From positions 1,355,001 through 1,419,000 of the forward strand of contig NZ_CP017147.1 in the NCBI RefSeq assembly GCF_001741865.1: a stretch of 64,000 nucleotides of DNA, given 5' to 3'. This document shows, piece by piece, positions 1 to 10,067 of the stretch (position 1 is its first letter; each line of letters starts with the position of its first letter). The translations under genes were made by a program, and so were the position numbers. Source of the stretch: Bosea vaviloviae. GTDB taxonomy: Bacteria > Pseudomonadota > Alphaproteobacteria > Rhizobiales > Beijerinckiaceae. Under the pieces are notes generated by a model that did not search any database, was not told the origin of the DNA, and saw only the letters and a list, made by a program, of their open reading frames with translations.

Positions 1-125
1 ATCCGCGCCAGATCCCGTAACGCCTCGGCGCGATGCCGCAGACGTCACCTCCCCTGAGGGAGCCGTGCAGCATTGACGCCGACCCTCCTTGCCGCCAGCC
101 TGCCGCTCGCCAACCGGAGCCCGCC

Positions 126-920
126 ATGGAGACCATCACGCCACGTCAGCGCGAAATCGTGACGCTGGCGCGCAGCCAGGGGCGCGTCGCTGTCGAGGAA
201 TTGGCGGCGCGCTACGAAGTCAGCGCTCAGACCATCCGCAAGGATCTCAACCAGCTCTGCGAGCAGCGCATCATGTCGCGTGTTCATGGCGGCGCGGTTG
301 TCGCCTCCAGCGTCGAGAACCTCGCCTATGAGGCCCGGCGGTTCATCGCCCGTGACGAGAAGATCGCGATCGGCCGCGCCGCTGCGGCATTGATCCCCAA
401 CGACGCCTCGCTCTTCATCAATATCGGCACCACCACGGAGGAGGTCGCTCGCGCGCTCGCCGACCATCGCGGCCTGCTCGTCATCACCAACAACCTGCAT
501 GTCGCGACCTTGCTCTATCCGCATCCTCGCATCGAGGTCATCGTCGCGGGCGGGCCGGTGCGGCGCTCCGATGGCGGTGTCGTCGGCGCGGCCGCGGTCG
601 ATCTGATCCGCCAGTTCAAGGTCGACTACGCCGTGATCGGCACCTCGGCGATAGACCCGGACGGGGCCCTGCTCGATTTCGACTATCGCGAGGTCCGCGT
701 CTCGCAGGCGATCATCGAAAACGCCCGTCAATGCCTGCTCGTCGCCGACAGCCTCAAGCTCGAGCGCTCCGCCCCGATCCGCATCGGCCATCTGCGCGAT
801 ATCGACGTCTTCGTCACAGACCGCCTGACCTCCGCCCCTCTGCGCGAACTGTGCCGTGGCGCCGGGATTTCCGTGGTCGAGACCGCCGGGCCAGATGCGC
901 CGACCGAAACCGAAGGCTGA
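126..920 (+). CDS. glpR: DeoR-family repressor, probable glycerol-3-phosphate regulator GlpR
   Basis: A 264-residue DeoR-family regulator. The N-terminal winged helix-turn-helix (residues about 5-55) contains RQREIVTLARSQGRV and the recognition stretch SAQTIRKDLNQL, and is followed by a DeoR-type sugar-phosphate sensor domain. The ATG at 126 is preferred because the helix-turn-helix starts a few residues later, at normal family length; an in-frame ATG at 33 would add a low-complexity leader. It lies 100 bp upstream of glpD and the glycerol ABC transporter on the same strand, so it probably represses them, with glycerol 3-phosphate as the expected inducer. Function is assigned from family and context; another DeoR paralogue is possible but unlikely here. 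Confidence 0.88.
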   Translation: METITPRQREIVTLARSQGRVAVEELAARYEVSAQTIRKDLNQLCEQRIMSRVHGGAVVASSVENLAYEARRFIARDEKIAIGRAAAALIPNDASLFINIGTTTEEVARALADHRGLLVITNNLHVATLLYPHPRIEVIVAGGPVRRSDGGVVGAAAVDLIRQFKVDYAVIGTSAIDPDGALLDFDYREVRVSQAIIENARQCLLVADSLKLERSAPIRIGHLRDIDVFVTDRLTSAPLRELCRGAGISVVETAGPDAPTETEG

Positions 921-921
921 A

Positions 922-944
922 TTTTCACTTTCACTTTCGTTTTG
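922..944 (+). promoter_or_regulatory. Hexamer direct repeats, candidate GlpR operator
   Basis: Just after the glpR stop there are three head-to-tail hexamers, TTTCAC TTTCAC TTTCGT, followed by TTTG. DeoR-type regulators often bind T-rich direct repeats containing TTTCGTTT, and this is the only such tract in the 100-bp gap before glpD. The assignment as a GlpR binding site is inference. Confidence 0.4.
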
Positions 945-1020
945 CCATTGCTCGCAACAAAAACACTGACTAGCCTTCGATTCAGGAAAGGCGCTGAAGC
1001 CGCCTGCCTGGAGGAAATGC

Positions 1021-2559
1021 GTGACGGGTCCGGTCTTCGACATCGCCATCATCGGCGGCGGGGTGAATGGCTGCAGCATCGCGCGCGATGCGGCCGGGCG
1101 CGGCGCTTCCGTCGTGCTGTTCGAGCAGGGCGATCTCGCCGGCGCCACCTCCTCGGCCTCGACCAAGCTGATCCATGGCGGACTGCGCTATCTCGAACAT
1201 TACGAGTTCCGGCTGGTGCGCGAGGCGCTGGCGGAGCGCGAGGTGATGTGGCGGGCAGCGCCCCATATCGTCTGGCCATTGCGGTTCGTGCTGCCACATC
1301 ATGCGGGCTTGCGCCCCGCCTGGCTGCTCCGGCTCGGCCTCTTCCTCTATGATCATCTCGGCGGCCGCCGCCTGCTGCCGGCCGCCCGTTCGCTCGACCT
1401 CAGCCGCGACGCCGCGGGCCGCGCGCTGAAGCCGCGCTTCACCCGCGCCTTCGAATATTCCGATTGCTGGGTCGAGGATTCGCGCCTGGTCGTGCTCAAC
1501 GCGCGCGATGCGGCCGACCATGGTGCGACCATCCTCCCGCGCACAAAAGTCGTCGCTGCGCGCCGCGAGGCTGGGCATTGGCTGATCGCCTCGCACGGTC
1601 CCGATGGTGCCGAGGTGACGACCCGGGCGCGCGCGCTCGTCAATGCCGCCGGTCCCTGGGTTGCCGATGTGCTGAACGACGTCGTGTCCAGCACCCGCCC
1701 GGCCGCCGTCAGGCTGGTGCAGGGCAGCCATATCGTCGTGCCGCGCCTGTTCGAGCACGAGCGTTGCTATATCTTCCAGAACGCAGACGGCCGGATCATC
1801 TTCGCCATCCCTTATGAGGGCGATCTGACTTTGATCGGCACCACCGACAAGGATTATGAGGGCGATCCGGCCGAGGTTGCGGCCAGCCCAGACGAGATCG
1901 CCTATCTCTGCGCGGCGGCGAACGACTATTTTCGCGTCTCGATCACACCCGAGCAGGTGGTCTGGACCTATTCAGGGGTGCGCCCGCTCTATGACGACGG
2001 AGCCTCCAAGGCGCAGGAAGCGACCCGCGACTATGTCTTGACGCTCGATGCGCCCGAGGAGCAGGCGCCGCTGCTCTCGGTCTTCGGTGGCAAGATCACC
2101 ACCTCGCGCCGTCTCGCCGAGGCCGCGGTCGAAAAGCTTTCCGCAGCCGTGGCGGCGCTGCGGGCGCCGCCCTGGACGGCGAATGCCTCGCTGCCAGGTG
2201 GCGACTTCCCGGTTGAGGGCTTCGAAGCGCTGGTCGAGAAGATCGCCGCCGCGCGCCCCTGGCTCCCGAGCAAACTGGCGCGGCGGCTCGCCCGGGCTTA
2301 CGGTACGCGCGCCGAAGCGCTGCTCGAAGGCGCCAGCGCGATGGCCGATCTCGGCCGCGTCTTCGGCGCCGACTTGACCGAGCGTGAGGTCTCCTGGCTG
2401 ATGACGCAGGAATGGGCGCTCTCGTCCCAGGATGTGCTGTTCCGACGCAGCAAGCTTGGCCTGCGCTTTTCGGCCGAGCAGGAACGGGCACTCGCCGAAC
2501 ACATGGCGGCGCAAGCCGCCAGAGCGCCGGCCATGTCCCTGCAAGCGGAGCCGCGCTGA
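1021..2559 (+). CDS. glpD: Aerobic glycerol-3-phosphate dehydrogenase
   Basis: A 512-residue FAD-dependent dehydrogenase that oxidises sn-glycerol 3-phosphate to dihydroxyacetone phosphate at the membrane and passes electrons to quinone. The N-terminus carries the dinucleotide-binding motif IIGGGVNGCSIARDAAGRG (residues about 9-27), followed by the GlpD signature ATSSASTKLIHGGLRYLE. Length fits the family. It starts at GTG 1021; no closer ATG fits the flavin-binding motif. The stop overlaps the start of glpS (TGATG), so translation is coupled with the importer genes, giving uptake and oxidation in one operon. The step between (glycerol kinase) is not in the window. Confidence 0.95.
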   Translation: MTGPVFDIAIIGGGVNGCSIARDAAGRGASVVLFEQGDLAGATSSASTKLIHGGLRYLEHYEFRLVREALAEREVMWRAAPHIVWPLRFVLPHHAGLRPAWLLRLGLFLYDHLGGRRLLPAARSLDLSRDAAGRALKPRFTRAFEYSDCWVEDSRLVVLNARDAADHGATILPRTKVVAARREAGHWLIASHGPDGAEVTTRARALVNAAGPWVADVLNDVVSSTRPAAVRLVQGSHIVVPRLFEHERCYIFQNADGRIIFAIPYEGDLTLIGTTDKDYEGDPAEVAASPDEIAYLCAAANDYFRVSITPEQVVWTYSGVRPLYDDGASKAQEATRDYVLTLDAPEEQAPLLSVFGGKITTSRRLAEAAVEKLSAAVAALRAPPWTANASLPGGDFPVEGFEALVEKIAAARPWLPSKLARRLARAYGTRAEALLEGASAMADLGRVFGADLTEREVSWLMTQEWALSSQDVLFRRSKLGLRFSAEQERALAEHMAAQAARAPAMSLQAEPR

Positions 2560-3644
2560 TGAGCTTGGTGCTGGACAATGTCGGACTGGCGCGTGGCGGG
2601 CAGGATCTGCTCAGCGGCATCTCGCTGACGCTGCCGAAGGGCTCGCTCAACGTCCTGCTCGGCGCGACGCTCGCGGGCAAGACCTCCCTGATGCGGCTGA
2701 TGGCCGGGCTCGACGCGCCGACGACCGGCCGCGTCCTCGTCGGCGGGCGCGACGTCACCGGGCTGCCGGTGCAGAAGCGCGATGTCGCCATGGTCTACCA
2801 GCAGTTCATCAACTACCCCTCGCTGAGCGTCTACGAGAACATCGCCTCGCCTCTACGGGTCGCCCGGCTCGGGGCCGACGAGATCGCGGCACGGGTCAGG
2901 GCCGCCGCTGGCCTGCTCAGGCTCGAGCCCTATCTGCAGCGCAAGCCGCTGGAACTCTCGGGCGGCCAGCAGCAGCGCACCGCGATCGCGCGCGCCTTGG
3001 TGAAGCGGGCCGAGTTGGTCCTGCTCGACGAGCCGCTCGCCAATCTCGACTACAAGCTGCGCGAGGAACTGCGCGAGGAACTGCCGCGCATCTTCGCCGA
3101 ATCTGGCGCGATCTTCGTCTACGCCACCACCGAGCCGAGCGAGGCGCTTCTGCTCGGCGGCGCGACCGCGACCCTGTTCCAGGGCAAGGTGACGCAGTTC
3201 GGCCCGACCGCGCAGGTCTATCGCCAGCCGCATGACCTGGTGACGGCGCAGGTCTTCTCCGATCCGCCGCTGAACGTCCTGTCCGGGCGCAAGCAGGGCG
3301 GCGAGGTCACGCTTGCCACCGGAGCGAGCGTGCCGGCCGCCGGCGCCTTCGCCGCCGTGCCCGACGGGCGCTACAGCATCGGTTTCCGCGCCCATCATCT
3401 GGCGCTCGATCCTTTGCCGGCTCCGGCTATCGCGCTCTCCGCCACCGTTTCGGTTTCCGAGATCACCGGCTCGGAAAGCTATGTCCATCTCGATCTTGGC
3501 GCGCATCGTCTCGTCGCGCTGGTCCCGGGCGTGCGCCGGCTGGAGCCGGGCTCGGCCGTGACGGCCTGGCTCGATCCGCGCCGCATCTTCCTGTTCGACG
3601 AGAGCGGGGCGCTTGCCGCCAGCGCTGTCGCGAAGGCCGCGTGA
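2559..3644 (+). CDS. glpS: Glycerol ABC importer ATPase GlpS (H-loop histidine missing)
   Basis: A 361-residue ATPase of the MalK-like importer class, with the NBD in residues 1-240 and a C-terminal OB-like regulatory region. Walker A is GATLAGKT (35-42), the signature LSGGQ is intact (133-137), and Walker B/D-loop read [12 protein letters not shown] (153-164). The H-loop is unusual: at the place of the normal THDQTEA it reads TTEPSEA, so the switch histidine is Thr191. Its partner GlpT has the complementary defect, a degenerate signature. The gene overlaps glpD by one base and is followed 7 bp later by glpT. The name follows the rhizobial glpSTPQUV glycerol transporter, recognised from order and domain content. 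Confidence 0.88.
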   Translation: MSLVLDNVGLARGGQDLLSGISLTLPKGSLNVLLGATLAGKTSLMRLMAGLDAPTTGRVLVGGRDVTGLPVQKRDVAMVYQQFINYPSLSVYENIASPLRVARLGADEIAARVRAAAGLLRLEPYLQRKPLELSGGQQQRTAIARALVKRAELVLLDEPLANLDYKLREELREELPRIFAESGAIFVYATTEPSEALLLGGATATLFQGKVTQFGPTAQVYRQPHDLVTAQVFSDPPLNVLSGRKQGGEVTLATGASVPAAGAFAAVPDGRYSIGFRAHHLALDPLPAPAIALSATVSVSEITGSESYVHLDLGAHRLVALVPGVRRLEPGSAVTAWLDPRRIFLFDESGALAASAVAKAA

Positions 3645-3651
3645 GAGCGCC

Positions 3652-4764
<1,113 letters not shown>

Positions 4765-4766
4765 GC

Positions 4767-5669
4767 ATGCGCAAGCCCGTCAACCAGAAGGCCTGGTTCC
4801 TGGTGCTGCCGGTGCTGCTGATCGTGGCCTTCTCGGCCGTGATCCCGCTGATGACCGTGGTCAATTATTCGATGCAGGATTCCTTCGGCAACAACCAGTT
4901 CTTCTGGAACGGCGTCGGCTGGTTTTCCGAATTGCTCGATCCCAAGAGCGACCTCGGCTCGCGCTTCTACGACTCGCTCTGGCGCAACCTCGCCTTCTCG
5001 GGAATCATCCTGGCCATCCAGATTCCGCTCGGCTTCGTCGTGGCGCTGTCGATGCCGCGCGAGGGCTGGCAGGTCTCGGTGACGCTGGTGCTGATGGCGC
5101 TGCCGCTGCTGATCCCGTGGAACGTGGTCGGCACGATCTGGCAGATCTTCGCCCGCGGCGACATCGGCCTGTTCGGCGCGGCCGTGAACGGACTCGGCAT
5201 CCGCTACAACTATGTTTCCGACCCGCTCGCGGCATGGTTCACCATCATCATCATGGATGTGTGGCACTGGACCTCGCTGGTGGCGCTGCTCTGCTATGCC
5301 GGCCTCAAGTCGATCCCCGACGCCTACTACCAGGCCGCCCGCATCGACGGCGCCTCGCGCTGGGCCGTGTTCCGCACCATCCAGTTACCGAAGATGAGCC
5401 GCGTCCTGCTCATCGCCGTTCTGCTGCGCTTCATGGATTCCTTCATGATCTATACCGAGCCCTTCGTCGTCACCGGCGGCGGCCCGGGCAATTCCACCAC
5501 CTTCCTGTCGATCGAACTGGTCAAGCTCGCGCTCGGGCAGTTCGACCTCGGCAAGGCTGCGGCGCTCTCGATCGTCTACAACCTGATCATCCTGGCCGTG
5601 TGCTGGGTTTTCTACACGGTCATGACCGCGGCCGACGCCAACGCCGACGCGAACGGGGGGAGAGCCTGA
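4767..5669 (+). CDS. glpP: Glycerol ABC importer permease GlpP
   Basis: A 300-residue inner-membrane permease of the MalF/UgpA class with about six hydrophobic segments. The cytoplasmic EAA-type loop that contacts the ATPases is visible as AARIDGASRWAVFRTIQLP near residues 190-210. An extended N-terminal segment PVNQKAWFLVLPVLLIV forms the first membrane helix. It starts 2 bp after the glpT stop, and its own stop overlaps the glpQ start by one base, so the two permeases are made together. In this operon it forms the channel with GlpQ. Confidence 0.9.
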   Translation: MRKPVNQKAWFLVLPVLLIVAFSAVIPLMTVVNYSMQDSFGNNQFFWNGVGWFSELLDPKSDLGSRFYDSLWRNLAFSGIILAIQIPLGFVVALSMPREGWQVSVTLVLMALPLLIPWNVVGTIWQIFARGDIGLFGAAVNGLGIRYNYVSDPLAAWFTIIIMDVWHWTSLVALLCYAGLKSIPDAYYQAARIDGASRWAVFRTIQLPKMSRVLLIAVLLRFMDSFMIYTEPFVVTGGGPGNSTTFLSIELVKLALGQFDLGKAAALSIVYNLIILAVCWVFYTVMTAADANADANGGRA

Positions 5670-6466
5670 TGCGCGGCGGCCGCCTCATTCTCGTTCTCTA
5701 CCTCGTCGGGCTGATGCTGCCGATCTACTGGCTCGTCAACATGAGCTTCAAGACCAACACCGAGATCACCAACGCGCTGACGCTCTGGCCGCAGGTCTTC
5801 ACCTTCGACAATTACCGCAAGATCTTCACTGACCCGAGCTGGTACAACGGCTATCTCAACTCGCTGAAATACGTGGCGCTGAACACGCTGCTCTCGATTT
5901 CCTTCGCCCTGCCGGCGGCTTACGCCTTCTCGCGCTACCGTTTCCTCGGTGACAAGCATCTGTTCTTCTGGCTGCTCTCGAACCGGATGGCGCCACCGGC
6001 GGTGTTCGCGCTGCCCTTCTTCAACCTCTATTCGGCGATCGGCTTGTTCGACACGCCCTGGGCCGTGGCGCTGGCGCATTGCCTGTTCAACGTGCCGCTC
6101 GCGGTCTGGATCCTCGAGGGCTTCATGTCCGGCGTGCCGCGCGAGATTGACGAAACGGCGGCGATCGACGGCTATTCCTTCCCGCGCTTCTTCGTGAAGA
6201 TCTTCCTGCCGCTGATCGCCTCTGGCGTCGGCGTCGCGGCCTTCTTCTGCTTCATGTTCTCCTGGGTCGAGCTCCTGCTGGCGCGCACCCTGACCAGCGT
6301 CAGCGCCAAGCCGATCGCGGCCACCATGACGCGCACCGTCTCGGCCGCCGGCATGGACTGGGGCGTGCTCGCGGCGGCCGGCGTGTTGACGCTGATCCCC
6401 GGCGCGCTCGTGATCTGGTTCGTGCGCAACTACATCGCCAAGGGCTTCGCCCTGGGGAGGGTGTGA
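5669..6466 (+). CDS. glpQ: Glycerol ABC importer permease GlpQ
   Basis: A 265-residue permease of the MalG/UgpE class. The first membrane helix is RLILVLYLVGLMLPIYWLV, and the ATPase-contact loop reads IDETAAIDGYSFPRFFVKIF (about residues 157-176), the usual EAA motif. The C-terminal NYIAKGFALGRV tail is typical of MalG-like permeases. It overlaps glpP by one base upstream and the small membrane gene glpU by one base downstream. It partners GlpP; it is not the glycerophosphodiesterase that shares this name in enteric bacteria. Confidence 0.9.
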   Translation: MRGGRLILVLYLVGLMLPIYWLVNMSFKTNTEITNALTLWPQVFTFDNYRKIFTDPSWYNGYLNSLKYVALNTLLSISFALPAAYAFSRYRFLGDKHLFFWLLSNRMAPPAVFALPFFNLYSAIGLFDTPWAVALAHCLFNVPLAVWILEGFMSGVPREIDETAAIDGYSFPRFFVKIFLPLIASGVGVAAFFCFMFSWVELLLARTLTSVSAKPIAATMTRTVSAAGMDWGVLAAAGVLTLIPGALVIWFVRNYIAKGFALGRV

Positions 6467-6744
6467 TGGATCTCGCCTGGATGGCCTGGACCTGGCAGAC
6501 CGGCCTGTTCTTCGCCGGTATCGCCTCGCTTCTCGTCCTGCTGACGCTGCTGGCGATCTGGCGCCCCGAGACCGAGCGCGTCGGCGCGCTGCGCATCGCC
6601 ACCACCCGTGGCGACAGGCTCTTCATCTCGCTGCTTGGCAGCGCCTTCATTCACCTCGCCTGGCTCGGCCTCGTCGGTCCGGGCCTGGGGTGGGCTTCCG
6701 GCCTTGCGCTCCTCTATGCCGCGGCGGTGTTCCGCTGGGTGTGA
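6466..6744 (+). CDS. glpU: Small membrane protein of the glycerol importer operon (GlpU, DUF2160-like)
   Basis: A 92-residue protein with about three hydrophobic segments: near residues 15-32 (LFFAGIASLLVLLTLLAI), 52-68 and 74-90. No enzymatic motif is visible. It sits between the permease gene (one-base overlap) and the binding-protein gene, exactly where rhizobial glycerol operons have glpU, and I recognise it as the DUF2160-type small integral membrane protein found beside such importers. An upstream in-frame GTG at 6463 is possible, but ATG 6466 gives the same reading. Its role in transport is not known to me. Confidence 0.75.
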   Translation: MDLAWMAWTWQTGLFFAGIASLLVLLTLLAIWRPETERVGALRIATTRGDRLFISLLGSAFIHLAWLGLVGPGLGWASGLALLYAAAVFRWV

Positions 6745-6817
6745 GGATGGGCCCAACAACAAGAAACGACCGAACCCGAAAAGGGACGGCAACGCATAAA
6801 AGCACCGGAGGATAACG

Positions 6818-8575
6818 ATGACGACGCTCAGGACGAATCTTCGCCGCATGGCCGGCGCCAGCCTGTTTGCGCTGACGCTTGCCGCCGGACCCGCCATGGC
6901 CGGCCCCGAGGAGGCGCGCAAATGGATCGACAGCGAGTTCCAGCCCTCGACCCTGGACAAGGCCGCCCAGCTCAAGGAGATGGAATGGTTCATCAACGCG
7001 GCGAAACCCTTCGCCGGCATGGAGATCAACATCGTCTCGGAGACGATCACCACCCATGAATACGAGGCCAAGGTGCTGGCCAAGGCCTTCAGCGAGATCA
7101 CCGGCATCAAGCTGACGCACGACCTGATCCAGGAAGGCGACGTGGTCGAGAAGATTCAGACGCAGATGCAGTCCGGCAAGAACATCTATGATGGCTGGAT
7201 CAACGATTCCGATCTGATCGGCACGCATTTCCGCTACAAGCAGGCGACCAACCTGACCGACTGGATGGCCGGGCCGGGCAAGGACGTCACCAATCCCGGC
7301 CTCGACATCGACGACTTCATCGGCAAGTCCTTCGGCACCGGACCGGACGGCAAGCTCTACCAGCTGCCGGTCCAGCAGTTCGCGAACCTCTACTGGTTCC
7401 GCTATGACTGGTTTCAGCGCGCCGACCTGAAGGAAAAGTTCAAGGCCAAATACGGCTACGACCTCGGCGTTCCCGTGAACTGGTCTGCCTATGAGGACAT
7501 CGCCGAGTTCTTCACCAACGATGTCAAGGAAATCGACGGCACCAAGATCTTCGGCCATATGGACTATGGCAAGAAGGATCCCTCGCTCGGCTGGCGCTTC
7601 ACCGACGCTTGGCTCTCCATGGCCGGCAATGGCGACAAGGGCATCCCGAACGGCCTGCCGGTTGATGAATGGGGCATCCGCATGGAAGGCTGCCGCCCGG
7701 TCGGCTCGGCGGTCGAACGCGGCGGCGACACGAACGGCCCCGCGGCGGTCTACTCGATCGTCAAATATGTCGACTGGCTGAAGAAATACGCCCCGCCGCA
7801 GGCGCAAGGCATGACCTTCGGCGAGTCCGGGCCGGTGCCGGCGCAGGGCACGATCGCCCAGCAGATCTTCTGGTACACGGCTTTCACCGCCGACATGGTC
7901 AAGCCCGGCCTGCCGGTGATGAGCTCGGACGGCAAGCCGAAATGGCGGATGGCGCCCTCGCCCAAGGGTGCCTACTGGAAGGACGGGATGAAGCTCGGCT
8001 ACCAGGACGCCGGCTCGGCGACCCTGCTGAACTCGACCCCGGTCGAGCGCCGCAAGGCGGCCTGGCTCTATCTGCAGTTCATCGTCTCCAAGACGGTCAG
8101 CCTGAAGAAGAGCCATGTCGGCCTCACCTTCATCCGCGAGACCGATATCTGGGACAAGAGCTTCACCGAGCGCGCGCCCGCACTCGGTGGCTTGGTCGAG
8201 TTCTACCGCTCGCCGGCGCGCGTGCAGTGGACCCCGACCGGCAACAACGTGCCGGACTATCCGCGCCTCGCCCAGCTCTGGTGGCAGAATATCGGCGACG
8301 CCTCCTCGGGGGCAAAGACGCCGCAGGCGGCGATGGACGCCCTCGCCGCCGCTCAGGATTCGGTGATGGAGCGGCTCGAGCGCTCGGGCGTGCAGGGCGA
8401 TTGCGGCCCCAAGCTGAACCCGCGCACCACAGCCGAGGAATGGTTCGCCAAGGCGGAGAAGGCCGGCACGCTGGCGCCCCAGCGCAAGCTCGCCAACGAG
8501 AAGCCGAAAGGTGAGACGATCGATTACGACACCCTGATCAAAAGCTGGCCCGCCTCCCCGCCAAAGAAGGGCTGA
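6818..8575 (+). CDS. glpV: Glycerol ABC importer substrate-binding protein GlpV
   Basis: A 585-residue periplasmic binding protein, longer than usual sugar-binding proteins (about 420), as expected for the rhizobial glycerol-binding GlpV. The Sec signal peptide runs to about residue 28 (LRRMAGASLFALTLAAGPAMAG), giving a mature start near GPEEARKWID. A strong ribosome site (GGAGG) lies 6 bp before ATG 6818. It is separated from glpU by 73 bp, unlike the overlapping genes upstream, and is followed by a 13-bp perfect hairpin; both fit higher expression of the binding protein. The protein delivers glycerol to GlpPQ in the periplasm. Substrate is inferred from operon identity. Confidence 0.88.
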   Translation: MTTLRTNLRRMAGASLFALTLAAGPAMAGPEEARKWIDSEFQPSTLDKAAQLKEMEWFINAAKPFAGMEINIVSETITTHEYEAKVLAKAFSEITGIKLTHDLIQEGDVVEKIQTQMQSGKNIYDGWINDSDLIGTHFRYKQATNLTDWMAGPGKDVTNPGLDIDDFIGKSFGTGPDGKLYQLPVQQFANLYWFRYDWFQRADLKEKFKAKYGYDLGVPVNWSAYEDIAEFFTNDVKEIDGTKIFGHMDYGKKDPSLGWRFTDAWLSMAGNGDKGIPNGLPVDEWGIRMEGCRPVGSAVERGGDTNGPAAVYSIVKYVDWLKKYAPPQAQGMTFGESGPVPAQGTIAQQIFWYTAFTADMVKPGLPVMSSDGKPKWRMAPSPKGAYWKDGMKLGYQDAGSATLLNSTPVERRKAAWLYLQFIVSKTVSLKKSHVGLTFIRETDIWDKSFTERAPALGGLVEFYRSPARVQWTPTGNNVPDYPRLAQLWWQNIGDASSGAKTPQAAMDALAAAQDSVMERLERSGVQGDCGPKLNPRTTAEEWFAKAEKAGTLAPQRKLANEKPKGETIDYDTLIKSWPASPPKKG

Positions 8576-8609
8576 GGGCTACTAGGGTTCAAGGCGTGAC
8601 GCGAGAAAG

Positions 8610-8640
8610 GCAGGGTGCGGCGGAGGACGCCGCACCCTGC
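8610..8640 (+). terminator. Strong hairpin after glpV, probable transcription terminator
   Basis: A perfect 13-bp GC-rich stem with a 5-nt GAGGA loop: GCAGGGTGCGGCG pairs with CGCCGCACCCTGC, 34 bp after the glpV stop. No T-run follows, so it may act with Rho or mainly protect the 3' end of the mRNA. It closes the glp operon. Confidence 0.65.
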
Positions 8641-9237
8641 TATCAATGGTGCGAAGCGGCATTGTCGCTTTAGCCCGTGACATCGATCGAAGCGGATGAC
8701 GATGAAGTTCTGGTCAGGAGCTTGAACTCTTCGGCGCCCGTAAGCCCTCTGATAAATTCCACGGCAGGCCTCGACCGCCGATCGCATGATCGGACCCAAG
8801 TCTTCATCTGACCCAAGCCTTCATCCGACCCAAGTCTTCATCTGACCCAAGTCTTCCGGTAACCGAAACATATCCGGGCCGTTCGCGCTCGCTGCGGCAT
8901 GACCGCCGGTTCCGCGATCTCGCGATCGACAGCAAGCCACGCGGATGTGGTCGCATTCGCCTTCGCATTGCCGATCCCGTTGGGCCGCGATGCCTAGCAT
9001 GGGCCGCGCGGTCAAACGCTGCCGCGAACGATTTCAGGCCCTGGCAATGAGCGTTTTCGGCGCCCCGCGGATGCCTTCAATGTCAGCGGGTTTTGCTGCC
9101 CGACTGGTTGAAAACTTGCGCCCCTTGCCACGCCTCATCCGCTGTCAAAGGCGGCTCATTACCGTCGGCGCGCCCCGGCGATTTACCATCTGTTAACCAT
9201 TCGCCCGATACACCGGGGCTACCGAAAATTTACCAAG
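8641..9237. other. Intergenic region between glpV and minC
   Basis: Nearly 600 bp without a gene I can support. Short open frames here have no ribosome site or family resemblance. It holds the 17-bp tandem repeat at 8793-8857. The last 60 bp before minC are AT-richer (GTTAACCATT, GAAAATTTACC) and probably hold the minCDE promoter, but I cannot place clear -35 and -10 boxes. Confidence 0.5.
8793..8857. repeat. 17-bp tandem repeat, 3.8 copies
   Basis: Head-to-tail units starting at 8793, 8810, 8827 and 8844, each GACCCAAGTCTTCATCT or a close variant. Unit 2 differs from unit 1 at two positions, unit 3 is identical to unit 1, and unit 4 is cut after 14 bases. There are no spacers, so it is a minisatellite-like array and not a CRISPR. 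Confidence 0.9.
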
Positions 9238-9972
9238 ATGACCGCCGTGTTAACGAAACCCAGGCCGATCCGCCTCAAGGGGCGCTCCTACCTTGCGCTC
9301 ACGCTGACCCCCGAGCTGCCCCTCGAGGACTGGCTGGTGCGGCTCGATGAGCTGGCTGCGCTGTCCGCCGGGTTCTTCCTGAGGCGGCCGGTGGTGCTCG
9401 ATATCGAAGGCATCGAGCTCGACCGTTCGCAGCTCCGCGATCTTGTCAGCGAGCTATGCGCTCGCAACGTGCGAATCATGGGCATTGAAGGCGCGCGCAC
9501 CTCATTGCTCGGCGCGGATCTGCCGCCCGCGATATCAGGCGGGCGCTCGACATCGGACATCGAAGCGCCGGTCGCTGAGCCAATCAAGGAAGCCGTCGTG
9601 TCCGAGAGCATCATTCGCTCCGACCCGCTGCCAATCAAGACCACGCCTTCGATCATCGTGACCCAGCCCGTACGCTCGGGTCAGTCGCTGTTCTTTCCCG
9701 AGGGCGACGTCACCGTCATCGGATCGGTCGCATCCGGCGCGGAAGTCGTCGCGGGAGGTTCGATCCATATCTACGGCACGCTCCGGGGACGAGCGCTGGC
9801 CGGCACGATGGGCAACGCGTCCGCGCGCATCTTCTGCAGCAAGCTCGAAGCGGAACTCCTCGCCATCGACGGCTTCTACAAGACGGCCGAGGACATGGAA
9901 CCCGAAACGCGCGGCAAGGCCGTCCAGATCTGGCTCGAAGGCGAAACGTTCAAGGTCGGATCGCTCGCCTAG
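9238..9972 (+). CDS. minC: Septum site-determining protein MinC
   Basis: A 244-residue cell-division inhibitor that blocks FtsZ ring assembly away from mid-cell. The N-terminal domain (about 1-110) is followed by a variable linker. The C-terminal beta-helix domain carries the conserved features VRSGQSLFFPEGDVTVIGSV and GSIHIYGTLRGRALAG (about 142-190), which bind MinD and the other MinC subunit. It is first of a minC-minD-minE set. ATG 9238 is chosen as giving standard length. A palindromic repeat separates it from minD. Confidence 0.95.
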   Translation: MTAVLTKPRPIRLKGRSYLALTLTPELPLEDWLVRLDELAALSAGFFLRRPVVLDIEGIELDRSQLRDLVSELCARNVRIMGIEGARTSLLGADLPPAISGGRSTSDIEAPVAEPIKEAVVSESIIRSDPLPIKTTPSIIVTQPVRSGQSLFFPEGDVTVIGSVASGAEVVAGGSIHIYGTLRGRALAGTMGNASARIFCSKLEAELLAIDGFYKTAEDMEPETRGKAVQIWLEGETFKVGSLA

Positions 9973-10019
9973 AGCATTGCGCGAAAGTGGGTACCGGCTT
10001 TTCGCATGAGCAATGCTCT
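9971..10019. repeat. Palindromic intergenic element, copy A (minC-minD)
   Basis: An imperfect palindrome with outer arms AGAGCATTGC (9971-9980) and GCAATGCTCT (10010-10019), and inner arms GCGAAA and TTTCGC around GTGGGTACCGG. The core matches elements at 17061-17115, 40956-41001 and 43062-43098. In the transcript it would fold into a long hairpin between minC and minD. Confidence 0.8.
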
Positions 10020-10067
10020 CAACTTTTAGAATCGCTCACGTCGCGTCACTACAAACAGGAGAGGTCT

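Noticed and set aside
1..125. An N-terminal extension of GlpR starting at 33, or the end of an earlier gene
   Set aside because: The extra residues are Pro/Arg-rich without DeoR similarity, and no convincing coding signal leads into the window from the left.
6647..8116. A 489-codon open frame on the minus strand over glpV
   Set aside because: It is antisense to the binding-protein gene and has no ribosome site or recognisable domain.
8793..8857. CRISPR array
   Set aside because: The 17-bp units are directly abutted with no spacers, and there are no cas genes in the window.
8576..9237. Short open frames between glpV and minC
   Set aside because: None has a ribosome site or family features. 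The region is better explained by a terminator, a tandem repeat and the min promoter.
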